This document shows positions 54,283 to 64,000 of a DNA stretch of 64,000 nucleotides, in pieces (position 1 is the first letter of the stretch; the number at the start of each line of letters is the position of its first letter). Origin of the DNA: UBA2784 sp964494625. GTDB lineage: Bacteria > Pseudomonadota > Alphaproteobacteria > Micropepsales > Micropepsaceae. The DNA is taken from assembly GCA_964494625.1 (NCBI GenBank), contig CAZBRT010000003.1:186001-250000 (forward strand), written 5' to 3'. The translations under genes were made by a program, and so were the position numbers. Under the pieces are notes generated by a model. The model saw nothing but the letters and a program-made list of their open reading frames with translations. It searched no databases and was not told where the DNA came from.

Positions 54283-55017
54283 TTATTCGATAAAGCCCTT
54301 GAAAATCTCGAGTACCCAATAGATCGCCTTCTTCGCGGCCTCTCCGATACCTGTGTCTACGAACTTCTTCGCGATCCAACGGAGTGGCTTCAGAATGCCA
54401 CCTTCGACTCGTGCCTTGCTGGCTATGCCCTTCTTAATTGCTGCCAATGTACTCTCGATGCTGTCGAGAAGCCCGTCCCGCACTTCCGATGCGTTGTGGG
54501 CAAATCCATTGTCACTCGCGATGCGGCGAATCTCAGCTTCAAGTTCTGCGAACTGGGCCTTAATTGCATCGGTCTCGATGTCGAGTCGAATGGGAGTCCA
54601 ATCATCAAGGACATCACCTGACGTGATTTTGATTTCGTCCTCAACTTGTGGGTTTTGAAGAAAGCCGTCTAGTGCTTCAACTACCCAATCGTCGCCGAGT
54701 AGTTGGACAAAGTGCAATGCGCTGCTTTGGTCCGCAGTCTTTCTCTTGGCGTAAGCTTTAATTGCGCCTTCATAAAAATGGTAACGAGGTCTTGTGAGGT
54801 TGGTCGCATACACTTTGCACATAGTTTCGGAGATCAGATATTGGAGCGCATTGTCCAAGTCTCTTGGCGATAGTCGCTGCCTGTGATGGCCCTCAAGAAA
54901 GTCGCGTTCAATTTCTTCTTTTGTGAACGCCGAAATTCTAGTCGCAGAGGAAAGTTGCGAATAATACATTTCAATTTGAGAAATGAGAATGGCAGCGACG
55001 AGTTCGGACTTTTTCAT
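54283..55017 (-). CDS. Orphan gene inserted between carA and carB
   Basis: 244 residues, no family recognised. The N-terminal half is helical (KSELVAAILISQIEMYYSQL, then FTKEEIERDFLEGHHRQRLS), followed by LTRPRYHFYEGAIKAYAKRK. The C-terminal 45 residues form amphipathic helices (WIAKKFVDTGIGEAAKKAIY and WVLEIFKGFIE). GC content is about 50 % by eye, against the 60s around it, and codon use is different, which indicates acquisition. GAGGAA precedes the ATG, which overlaps the carA stop by four bases. Transcription from the car promoter would express it in fixed ratio with both subunits. Confidence 0.8.
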   Translation of the reverse strand: MKKSELVAAILISQIEMYYSQLSSATRISAFTKEEIERDFLEGHHRQRLSPRDLDNALQYLISETMCKVYATNLTRPRYHFYEGAIKAYAKRKTADQSSALHFVQLLGDDWVVEALDGFLQNPQVEDEIKITSGDVLDDWTPIRLDIETDAIKAQFAELEAEIRRIASDNGFAHNASEVRDGLLDSIESTLAAIKKGIASKARVEGGILKPLRWIAKKFVDTGIGEAAKKAIYWVLEIFKGFIE

Positions 55018-56192
55018 GAGTTCCTCGACGTCGTTTTTGCCATGGCCGCAGCAAAGCGCTTGAAAAGATAATGGCTGTCCTGGGGGCCGGGCGACGCCTC
55101 GGGGTGATATTGCACGCTGAAGACGGGGCGGTCGGTGAAGGCAAGGCCGCAATTCGAGCCGTCGAAAAGCGACACATGGGTTTCCTTCACATTGGCGGGC
55201 AGGCTTGCCGCATCCACCGTGAAGCCGTGGTTCATCGACGTGATCTCGACTTTCGCATTGGTCAGGTCCTTCACGGGATGGTTCGCGCCGTGATGGCCCT
55301 GATGCATCTTTCTGGTCGCGGCACCCGCTGCAATCGCCAGCATCTGGTGGCCAAGGCAAATGCCGAAGACGGGGACCGTACTGTTGATGAGCGTGCGGAT
55401 GACCGGCACGGCATATTTTCCGGTGGCAGCGGGATCACCGGGCCCGTTGGAAAGAAAGACGCCATCCGGCTTGTGGCGCAACACGTCGTCGGCGCTGGCG
55501 GTTGCGGGCACGACGATCACTTCCGCGCCAATCGCACCGAGTGAGCGCAGGATGTTGCGCTTGATGCCGTAGTCGATGGCGACGACTTTGAATTTCGGCT
55601 TACCGATTTTTTCAAAGCCCTTGCCATGCGCCCAAAGACCTTCGGCGAGCGTGTAGCTTTGCGTGCAGGTGACGTCCTTGGCGAGGTCCATCCCGACAAG
55701 GCCGGGCCATTCGCGCGCCTGATTGACCAAAGCGGGCACATCAAAGCGGCCCTGCGGATCATGTGCGATCACGCCGTTCGGCATGCCGTTCTCGCGGATG
55801 AAGCGGGCGAGCCTTCGCGTGTCGATCCCGGAGACGCCGACAATGCCGCGCTTGGCCGCCCAATCGGGCAGGGGGGTCGCATTGCGGTAATTGGACGGCG
55901 CGGTGACGGGCGCGCGCAGGATCATGCCGCGCACGACGGGCGTTGCGCTCTCGTCATCTTCGGCATTGGTGCCGACATTGCCGATATGGGGAAAGGTGAA
56001 GGCGATGATCTGGGCGGCGTAAGATGGATCGGTCAGGATTTCCTGATAGCCCGACATCGCCGTGTTGAAACAGATTTCACCGACTTTGCCTGCAACCGCT
56101 CCGAAACCTACGCCCTCAAAAACCTGTCCGTCCGCCAGAACCACGATTCCTGTCGGCGCCCGTCTGGCCAAGGTCGAAGTCGGTGCCGTCAT
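55014..56192 (-). CDS. carA: Carbamoyl-phosphate synthase small subunit
   Basis: 392 residues. The N domain (GIVVLADGQVFEGVGFGA, then GEICFNTAMSGYQEILTDPSY) is followed by the class I glutaminase with the nucleophile Cys in VFGICLGHQML and the His-Glu pair in VQYHPEASPGPQDS. It frees ammonia from glutamine for CarB. The last residues (KTTSRNS) lie at the junction with the inserted orphan gene. A candidate promoter is at 56286-56314. Confidence 0.97.
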   Translation of the reverse strand: MTAPTSTLARRAPTGIVVLADGQVFEGVGFGAVAGKVGEICFNTAMSGYQEILTDPSYAAQIIAFTFPHIGNVGTNAEDDESATPVVRGMILRAPVTAPSNYRNATPLPDWAAKRGIVGVSGIDTRRLARFIRENGMPNGVIAHDPQGRFDVPALVNQAREWPGLVGMDLAKDVTCTQSYTLAEGLWAHGKGFEKIGKPKFKVVAIDYGIKRNILRSLGAIGAEVIVVPATASADDVLRHKPDGVFLSNGPGDPAATGKYAVPVIRTLINSTVPVFGICLGHQMLAIAAGAATRKMHQGHHGANHPVKDLTNAKVEITSMNHGFTVDAASLPANVKETHVSLFDGSNCGLAFTDRPVFSVQYHPEASPGPQDSHYLFKRFAAAMAKTTSRNS

Positions 56193-56285
56193 TTCCTGGT
56201 CTCCGGCCGCGTGCGCTCATGCCTCTTGGCCCGGGAGCGGAGCGGGCAAGGGCAAGCGACTCGGTTTGTGAGGCGAAGTCGAAGC

Positions 56286-56314
56286 TGTAAATCAGAGGAC
56301 GGGGGGCGCGTCAA
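56286..56314 (-). promoter_or_regulatory. Candidate promoter of carA
   Basis: Minus strand TTGACG (56309-56314), 17 bases, then TTTACA (56286-56291). The -35 box is good, the -10 box weak. It lies about 94 bases before the carA start, within the 268-base divergent gap to yqeY. Confidence 0.35.
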
Positions 56315-56460
56315 GCCAAGACGAATTATGCTTTATCGATACAGAACAATGGGTTAGAACTTCATGTGCTGCATTGCGAAAGGAAGGGGCTTGGATTAAA
56401 GTCCCCGCCTTTCGTGGACCCCCCATTTGGTTGGTCTGCCTCTCATTGTGCAGTCATCCC

Positions 56461-56934
56461 ATGTCCAGCCCTGTTGCCCTCCGCTCCACCTTTTCGGACG
56501 CGCTCAAAGACGCGCTGAAGGCGCGTGACAGTCGCCGCGTTTCGACGCTGCGGCTGATCCTTGCCGCCGTCAAGGATCGCGACATTGCCGCGCGCACCGA
56601 AACCAATCGCGAGGGTGTGGCCGACGAGGACATCCTTGCCCTGCTGCAGAAGATGATCAAGCAGCGCGACGAGTCCATCGAGACCTTTGAGAGCGCGGGC
56701 CGCATTGATCTGGTCGAGCAGGAGCGCGAGGAGCGCGAGATCATCGCGTCCTATCTGCCGCGCCAGATGGATCCCGAAGAGGCGCGCTCGGCGATCAGCG
56801 GCCTCATTTCCGAACTGGGTGCCAAGGGCCTGCGCGACATGGGCCGCACCATGAACGAGCTCAAGACCCGCTTTGCCGGCAAGATGGATTTCGGCAAGGC
56901 GAGCGCGACGGTCAAGGAATTGCTGACCGCCTGA
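56461..56934 (+). CDS. yqeY: GatB/YqeY domain protein
   Basis: 157 residues. LKARDSRRVSTLRLILAAVK, DEDILALLQKMIKQRDESIE and ASYLPRQMDPEEARSAI, then LRDMGRTMNELK, are the YqeY pattern. The helical fold is the tRNA-binding tail of GatB; a role in tRNA-dependent amidation is likely but unproven. It leads yqeY-dnaG-rpoD, the alphaproteobacterial form of the macromolecular synthesis operon. Confidence 0.94.
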   Translation: MSSPVALRSTFSDALKDALKARDSRRVSTLRLILAAVKDRDIAARTETNREGVADEDILALLQKMIKQRDESIETFESAGRIDLVEQEREEREIIASYLPRQMDPEEARSAISGLISELGAKGLRDMGRTMNELKTRFAGKMDFGKASATVKELLTA

Positions 56935-56983
56935 CGATTGCACCTGTCCCGGCATCCGGGCAGGCGAAGCCCGGAGGGCAAGG

Positions 56984-58945
56984 ATGGCGTTTTCCGACAG
57001 CTTCATCGAGGAGGTGCGCGCGCGCACCCGCATCGTCGAAGTTGTCGGGGCACGCGTGAAGCTTGCCCGCCGCGGCCGGCAGCATTGGGGCCTTTGCCCG
57101 TTCCACAATGAAAAGTCCCCCTCCTTCTCGGTCAGCGAGGAGCGCGGCTTCTATCATTGCTTTGGTTGTGCGGCACATGGCGACGCCTTCCGCTTCCTGA
57201 TGAACACGGAGGGGCTTTCCTTCCCGGAGGCGGTGACGCGGCTGGCAGAACGCGCGGGCCTGCGCATTCCCGACGCGACACCCGAAGACCGCGTACGCGA
57301 GGAGGAGCGCAAGACCGCGCTCGACGTCCTGGAGGAAGCATGCCGCTTCTTCGAGGCGCGGCTGCGCGAAAAGGATGCAGCGCCGGCGCGGGCCTATCTC
57401 AAGTCGCGCGGGCTTGATGCGGAGACGATCACGTCATTCCGCATCGGGTTTGCGCCCGACAGCCGCATCGCGCTTAAGGCGTATCTGGCGACCAAGGGCA
57501 TCAATCCGGGACAGATGGCCGAGGCGGGATTGCTGACGCGGCCCGATGAGGGCGAACCCGCCGACCTTTTCCGCAACCGGATCACATTTGCGATCCGCGA
57601 CCAGCGCGGCAAGGTTTCGGGCTTTGGCGCGCGCACGCTTTTGCCCGATGGCAAGCCGAAATATCTCAACTCGCCCGACAGCGCCGTCTTCCACAAGGGC
57701 AAGACGCTTTTCAACATCGACAAGGCGCGCAAGGCCGCATTCGAACGGCAGGCGATCATTGTCGTCGAAGGCTATCTTGACGTGATCGCGCTGGCACAGG
57801 CCGGGTTCCCCCATGCGGTCGCTCCGTTGGGCACGGCGCTTACCGAGGAACAGCTCATCCTTCTCTGGAAGATGGCGCCGGAGCCCTTCATCTGCCTTGA
57901 TGGTGATGCCCCCGGACAGAAGGCAGCTGCGCGCGCGCTGGAACGCGCCATGCCGATGCTGCGGGCGGGACAATCCTTGCGCTTTGCAATGATGCCCGAG
58001 GGGGTTGATCCCGATGACCTCGTACGCAAGCAGGGTATCGGCGCGATGCAGAAGGCGCTGGATGGTGCCAAGCCCCTGATCGACGTCATGTGGGAAGCCC
58101 AGCTTGCTGCCGCCGACATTTCCACGCCCGAGCGCCGCGCCGCTCTGGAGGGAAGGCTCGTCACGATCATCAACGGCATTGGTGACGAGACGGTGCGCGA
58201 GCATTACCGGCGCGAGATCAAGGACCGGCTCTTCCGCCTGTTCCGCCCGACCCCACCCCCGGCACAGGGGCAATCAAGGCCCCAGGGCCGGACGGACCGC
58301 GATGCGTCGCGGATGCGGCGTCCGGCGCAAGGTGGCGGTCGCGGGTCCGATTTTGGCCGGTTCGTGCCCGAGCCTCCCAATCCTGCAACCCTGAAGGGTT
58401 CTTCCCTGGCCCAGCGGGCGCGGGCCAGCAACGACGGACGGAAATCCCACGAAGTGCACCCTCGGGAAAGCCTGCTTTTGACCCTTTTGGTCCGCCACCC
58501 TTGGCTTCTGGAACGCCATTATGAGGAGGTCGAGCAGCTTTCTCTGGCTCCCGGGCCCGCCGAGCAGCTTCGCCGGGCGCTTTTGGCAGTGGCTGCCAAC
58601 CGGGCCGCGAGCGGAGAAGCGCTTGACACGGCAGCAGTTCAAGACCATTTGGCTCGTTTGGGATTTGCCTTGGACCAGCCGCCTTTGACCGCGACACCCG
58701 CTTCCGTCTTCCCGTTTCTGGCCGAAAACGCCGAACCGGGGCTCGCTGAAGAGGGTTGGCGCGAAACCTTGTCGCTTCACCGGCGCATCACGACGCTGGA
58801 AGACGAGCTGCGGGTGGCGCGTCAGGCCTTTGCGGCCAATCCCGATGAAGAGACCGAGCTGCGCCTGCGCCATGCCGAGCGCGAGCTTGAGCGGATGAAC
58901 GAACAGGATCGCGCCCGGATCGAGCGGACCGGCATCGTATTTTGA
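56984..58945 (+). CDS. dnaG: DNA primase
   Basis: 653 residues. The zinc finger has Cys38, His41, Cys59 and Cys62 (CPFH and CFGC). The polymerase core holds RNRITFAIRDQRGKVSGFGAR (in parts), the TOPRIM Glu in VVEGYLDVIAL and the metal Asp pair in CLDGDAPGQKAAARALE. A Pro-Arg rich linker leads to the C-terminal helicase-binding domain (LLTLLVRHPWLLERHYEEVE). It makes primers at the replication fork. Confidence 0.97.
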   Translation: MAFSDSFIEEVRARTRIVEVVGARVKLARRGRQHWGLCPFHNEKSPSFSVSEERGFYHCFGCAAHGDAFRFLMNTEGLSFPEAVTRLAERAGLRIPDATPEDRVREEERKTALDVLEEACRFFEARLREKDAAPARAYLKSRGLDAETITSFRIGFAPDSRIALKAYLATKGINPGQMAEAGLLTRPDEGEPADLFRNRITFAIRDQRGKVSGFGARTLLPDGKPKYLNSPDSAVFHKGKTLFNIDKARKAAFERQAIIVVEGYLDVIALAQAGFPHAVAPLGTALTEEQLILLWKMAPEPFICLDGDAPGQKAAARALERAMPMLRAGQSLRFAMMPEGVDPDDLVRKQGIGAMQKALDGAKPLIDVMWEAQLAAADISTPERRAALEGRLVTIINGIGDETVREHYRREIKDRLFRLFRPTPPPAQGQSRPQGRTDRDASRMRRPAQGGGRGSDFGRFVPEPPNPATLKGSSLAQRARASNDGRKSHEVHPRESLLLTLLVRHPWLLERHYEEVEQLSLAPGPAEQLRRALLAVAANRAASGEALDTAAVQDHLARLGFALDQPPLTATPASVFPFLAENAEPGLAEEGWRETLSLHRRITTLEDELRVARQAFAANPDEETELRLRHAERELERMNEQDRARIERTGIVF

Positions 58946-59005
58946 CAAGGGAACTCTTCGCCTCGCCCCCCCAAAGCTCCGTGCATTTTCCGCCGGGGCA
59001 CATGG

Positions 59006-61513
<2,508 letters not shown>

Positions 61514-61735
61514 GGGTATGTGTTCGACAGCGGTCCCTATCTGCAGCTTGCTTGCTGAAGCAGCCGGTCCATCCCGCTCATTGATGGCGGTCACAAAGTG
61601 AGCGCGTTGCTTGCTTTAGCGGCGCGTGGTTCTCGCCAGTATTCCACTTCTCCCCCATATTGCTGCCCGTTCAATCGGGTGCAGGCGGATTCGGAGTTCG
61701 GGTCTTTCTCGCCCTCATAATCCCGGGAGCAGAAC

Positions 61736-62041
61736 ATGAAGCGTATGATGGCAGTTGTTGCAGTGGCGTCGGCGATGGCGCTTTCGGCTTGCGGTGATGA
61801 TGCGGGCAGCGGCGCGGCTCATCCCGTCTGTGTCGATGATGAGTCATCGATTGCCTATGTCACGAAATTCTCGACGGACGTGTCGCAGGCGGTGCTTGAC
61901 CGCAAGATCACGGCCGAGCAGGCCAACGCTGCAGGCGAGAAGATGCGTGCCGCCAACAATGAGGCCAATGGCGAGAACGGCAAGGGCTCAGCCTGGTACT
62001 GCACACAGCTGGACGCAATCCGGGCCGATCTGAAGCTCTGA
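61736..62041 (+). CDS. Small lipoprotein, unknown function
   Basis: 101 residues. Signal and lipobox (AMALSACG) give a mature protein of about 83 residues. It holds two further Cys (HPVCVDDES and WYCTQLD) that could form a disulfide, and a helical middle (ITAEQANAAGEKMRAANNEA). GGGAGC precedes the ATG. The gap from rpoD (222 bases) shows no gene. A strong terminator follows. Confidence 0.75.
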   Translation: MKRMMAVVAVASAMALSACGDDAGSGAAHPVCVDDESSIAYVTKFSTDVSQAVLDRKITAEQANAAGEKMRAANNEANGENGKGSAWYCTQLDAIRADLKL

Positions 62042-62069
62042 TCTCCGCCCGCAGGCGTTTACGCAAACC

Positions 62070-62101
62070 GGCCGCAGGGTTTTCCCCCTGCGGCCTTTTT
62101 G
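62070..62101 (+). terminator. Intrinsic terminator after the small lipoprotein gene
   Basis: GGCCGCAGGG (62070-62079) pairs perfectly with CCCTGCGGCC (62086-62095), loop of six bases, then TTTTTG. Confidence 0.9.
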
Positions 62102-62191
62102 TTGCCGTGAAGCCATCGGTTGATCCAGTTCAAAGGCGGCACGGGAATCGCGGCCGATCATGCGGCGGATTCAAAGGAACGGAGTTGGGTC

Positions 62192-62842
62192 ATGAGATAT
62201 CTCTTTCTTGCAGCGACGGCCGCCGTGCTCATGTGCGCGGTCGTTCCGCCCGCGTCAGCGGCAGGGCTTGTGATCGACGGCATCGATTTTGGCGATGATG
62301 CCAGCCGCTGGGCGCGTGACGGCGAGTGCGATGATCCGCGCTTTGAAGGGCCGGGCATGACGGCGACCACGCTTCTTGATGCAGACATCGGCCACGATGC
62401 GACGGACTGCTCCACCGCCTATCGTGCGGGCAGGCTGGGTTTGCGTGGCGGGGTACCGGGAGATGGGGCGCCGGACCATGATTCCGATGACCTGGCCGAG
62501 CCGCTGGATGATGAAGACTACGGCATTCCGGGGCCGGGACTGTGGGCGCCGGGAGATCATATCAACCAGGTGGGCAGTATTGGCACAGGGCCGGATGTGT
62601 CGGTTCCGGCAGACGGCCTCATCATCGACGGCATCAATTTTGGCGACGATGCCAGCCGCTGGGCACGCGACAATGAGTGCGACGACCCGCGCTTTGAAGG
62701 GCCGGGCATGACCACGACGCCGCTGCTGGACGCGGATATCGCCCATGACGCGACCGATTGCGCGGCAGCCTATCGCGCCGGCAATCTGCGTTTGCGCGGT
62801 GAGGCGGACCCCGGTTTGGCACGTCGGCCCTTCGGGAAGTGA
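62192..62842 (+). CDS. Secreted protein with two copies of an Asp-rich module
   Basis: 216 residues. A signal peptide (MRYLFLAATAAVLMCAVVPPASA) precedes two modules of 59 residues, 50 of which are identical. Each has FGDDASRWARD, ECDDPRFEGPGM, LLDADI and HDATDC-x2-AYRAG, so two Cys and many acidic residues recur in fixed places. This suggests a small disulfide-bonded, perhaps calcium-binding fold. The linker is acidic and Gly-Pro rich. The same motif occurs in secreted alphaproteobacterial proteins as far as I recall, with no known role. GGAACGGAG precedes the ATG. Confidence 0.8.
   Translation: MRYLFLAATAAVLMCAVVPPASAAGLVIDGIDFGDDASRWARDGECDDPRFEGPGMTATTLLDADIGHDATDCSTAYRAGRLGLRGGVPGDGAPDHDSDDLAEPLDDEDYGIPGPGLWAPGDHINQVGSIGTGPDVSVPADGLIIDGINFGDDASRWARDNECDDPRFEGPGMTTTPLLDADIAHDATDCAAAYRAGNLRLRGEADPGLARRPFGK
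62273..62799 (+). repeat. Direct repeat of 176 bp within the secreted-protein gene
   Basis: Unit 1 is 62273-62448 and unit 2 is 62624-62799, the same length and about four fifths identical. Differences are mostly at third codon positions, so the units have been kept for their protein since duplication. Confidence 0.85.
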
Positions 62843-62944
62843 CGGGTGCATTACGGGCGTTGCATTCAAACGTGTTGAAAAATTCGCAGGCTCGCCGAAA
62901 CTGCGTCGGCTCGATACGAGTCAACGAGGCGAGATCAAGCCAAG

Positions 62945-63508
62945 ATGCGGCAAGAGTCACCTGTATGGATGTATTGTCGGCCCGGCGAGACGGCGCTTTC
63001 TGCGGTCACCGACGACACAATTGATCTTTGCATGATTGGAAGGAATGGCCACGAAGCGCGTTTCGAATTCAAACTTGGCCGCCCCGAGGAGCGATACTCG
63101 TGGCCGCGGATTCCCGGGTTCGTATACAGGCATGACACGCTGGAAGTGGTCGTTGAGTTTCATCGTGAGCATCGTTCAGCCGATGGGCTGCGGATCGGCA
63201 TTTCCCTCGATGGCTCGTCGATTACGGTTCCCGACGCGGGACTGCGCTTCCAGTCGTACTGGGTTCCGGATGCCGGCGACGCCGTGCTCGCCGGGCCAGC
63301 GGGATGGCGTTTTGTGACCTTCGGACCGGAGGACCAATGCGATCACGAGCACGATGTCTTCGATTGGGCAAAGATCGGTCCGCGTTTCATCACGGCGGCT
63401 TGGTACAACTCCGACCACGATTGGTGGGCAACCCCCGAGAACTTTGAGAAATTTGTGAGGGATGATGTGCTGGGTTGGCGTGCTGATCCCGATCAGGCAA
63501 AATCATAA
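62945..63508 (+). CDS. Hypothetical protein
   Basis: 187 residues, no signal peptide and no membrane helix. It is rich in aromatic residues (AAWYNSDHDWWATPENFEKF, RFQSYWVPDAG) and mainly beta in the first 130 residues (LEVVVEFHREHRSADGLRIG). No family is recognised. The ATG at 62945 lacks a clear ribosome site, and base composition is somewhat lower in GC than the core genes around. It may be a recent arrival. Confidence 0.6.
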   Translation: MRQESPVWMYCRPGETALSAVTDDTIDLCMIGRNGHEARFEFKLGRPEERYSWPRIPGFVYRHDTLEVVVEFHREHRSADGLRIGISLDGSSITVPDAGLRFQSYWVPDAGDAVLAGPAGWRFVTFGPEDQCDHEHDVFDWAKIGPRFITAAWYNSDHDWWATPENFEKFVRDDVLGWRADPDQAKS

Positions 63509-63669
63509 GACTGACAACTATTGTTCTGCGCCTGCGCCGTTCATTCCGTTCATTGTGCACTGCACGTCAGGGGCCTCAGCAGCCGCGCGCCGGTGTGCTA
63601 GGTTGCTCCTGTCTTGGTGGACGCAACCGCGTTGTACCGATGCGCCCTTTGCGCCGGGGGGAGCCTGTG

Positions 63670-64000
63670 ATGACAATGATCTTGGTCCGCATTTTGGTAG
63701 CAGCGGCATTCGTGCTGGGTCTGAATGCGGCCGCGCAGGCACAAGAGCAGCTGCGGCTTGAACTCCAGGAAATCCTGATCCTTCCGGAGGGCGGCGCGCC
63801 GGGCGTGGTGCAGGTGCAAAGCGGCACGATTGTCGTGCGCACAAGTGACGTCAGCATCGACTATCAATGGACACCGCCGCCGCAAGTGATCGGCCCCGAA
63901 GGCGTGTCGATGACGCTGACTGCGCAGGCGACAAGGCTGGCCGGGGAGTCATGGGTTGGTATCGGCGTGATGGGGCCGGGATTCATTCTTGATCCGCAAA
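63670..64000 (+). CDS. Secreted protein, 5' part, cut by window edge
   Basis: The frame stays open from the ATG at 63670 to the end (110 codons). GGGGGAG lies six bases upstream. A signal peptide (ILVRILVAAAFVLGLNAAAQA) is followed by beta-rich sequence (LILPEGGAPGVVQVQSGTIV, then VSIDYQWTPPPQVIGPEGVS). The rest of the protein is outside the window and no family can be named. Confidence 0.75.
   Translation, partial: MTMILVRILVAAAFVLGLNAAAQAQEQLRLELQEILILPEGGAPGVVQVQSGTIVVRTSDVSIDYQWTPPPQVIGPEGVSMTLTAQATRLAGESWVGIGVMGPGFILDPQ

Noticed and set aside
56193..56460. tRNA or other stable RNA gene in the carA-yqeY gap
   Set aside because: No cloverleaf or T-loop sequence; only promoter-like elements are visible. 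The same check was negative in the other long gaps.

Overview
The window comes from a GC-rich (roughly low-to-mid 60s %) alphaproteobacterial chromosome. Evidence is the three-gene bc1 operon (Rieske, cytochrome b, cytochrome c1 as separate genes), the runs ychF-pth-rplY-prs, lgt-midA-pgeF, uvrC-pgsA-moaD-moaE, carA-carB-greA and yqeY-dnaG-rpoD, a GTTC-N7-GTTC LexA-type box at uvrB, and overlapping ATGA or TTGA gene junctions. The order cannot be fixed from sequence alone; Rhizobiales-like or an allied order (for example Micropepsales) fits. It is almost entirely core chromosome: no tRNA or rRNA gene, insertion sequence, prophage or CRISPR array was found.

Layout. 1-1.3 kb: end of a metal-handling operon (DUF411 protein and a Cys-rich lipoprotein cut by the window edge) and trmL. 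1.3-4.2 kb: petABC behind a leader with two hairpins, closed by a strong terminator. 4.3-9.5 kb: an orphan, degenerate histidine kinase, then mtnP-apt-mtnA (methylthioadenosine and adenine salvage), then a cupin and an aldo/keto reductase facing it. 9.7-17 kb: minus-strand translation and envelope genes (ychF, pth, rplY, prs, a lipoprotein, pgeF, midA, lgt). 17.3-20.6 kb: ubiK, YbjN protein, proC, TetR-like protein, phasin, csaA. 20.6-24.2 kb: a marR-regulator-kinase operon divergent from an IlvE-type aminotransferase, sharing a palindromic operator. 24.2-29.5 kb: moaE, moaD, pgsA, uvrC, then folB, a pteridine-reductase-like SDR and a GST. 29.6-36 kb: small envelope proteins, cspA with a long leader, uvrB, and a group of SRPBCC and GyrI-like proteins. 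36-41 kb: DUF3052, an alkyl-DHAP-synthase-like flavoprotein, DUF486 and an aspartate aminotransferase. 41-50 kb: DUF4328, an EF-G paralogue, msrP, HAD phosphatase, trxB, ELM1-like protein, Lrp and an MFS transporter. 50-61.5 kb: greA, carB, an unrelated low-GC gene wedged between carB and carA, then yqeY-dnaG-rpoD with a very long basic N-terminal tail on the sigma factor. 61.7-64 kb: small secreted or unknown proteins, one built from a duplicated Asp-rich module.

Most unusual signals: (1) a five-stem intergenic repeat in two copies (17163-17298 and 49754-49906) whose stems differ by paired compensatory changes; (2) the orphan gene inside carAB; (3) the palindrome that covers both the marR start and the aminotransferase -35 box; (4) the SDR with the Asp-Tyr-Lys catalytic set of pteridine reductases beside folB; (5) the duplicated secreted module. 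No complete new multi-gene system is evident, and I do not claim one.
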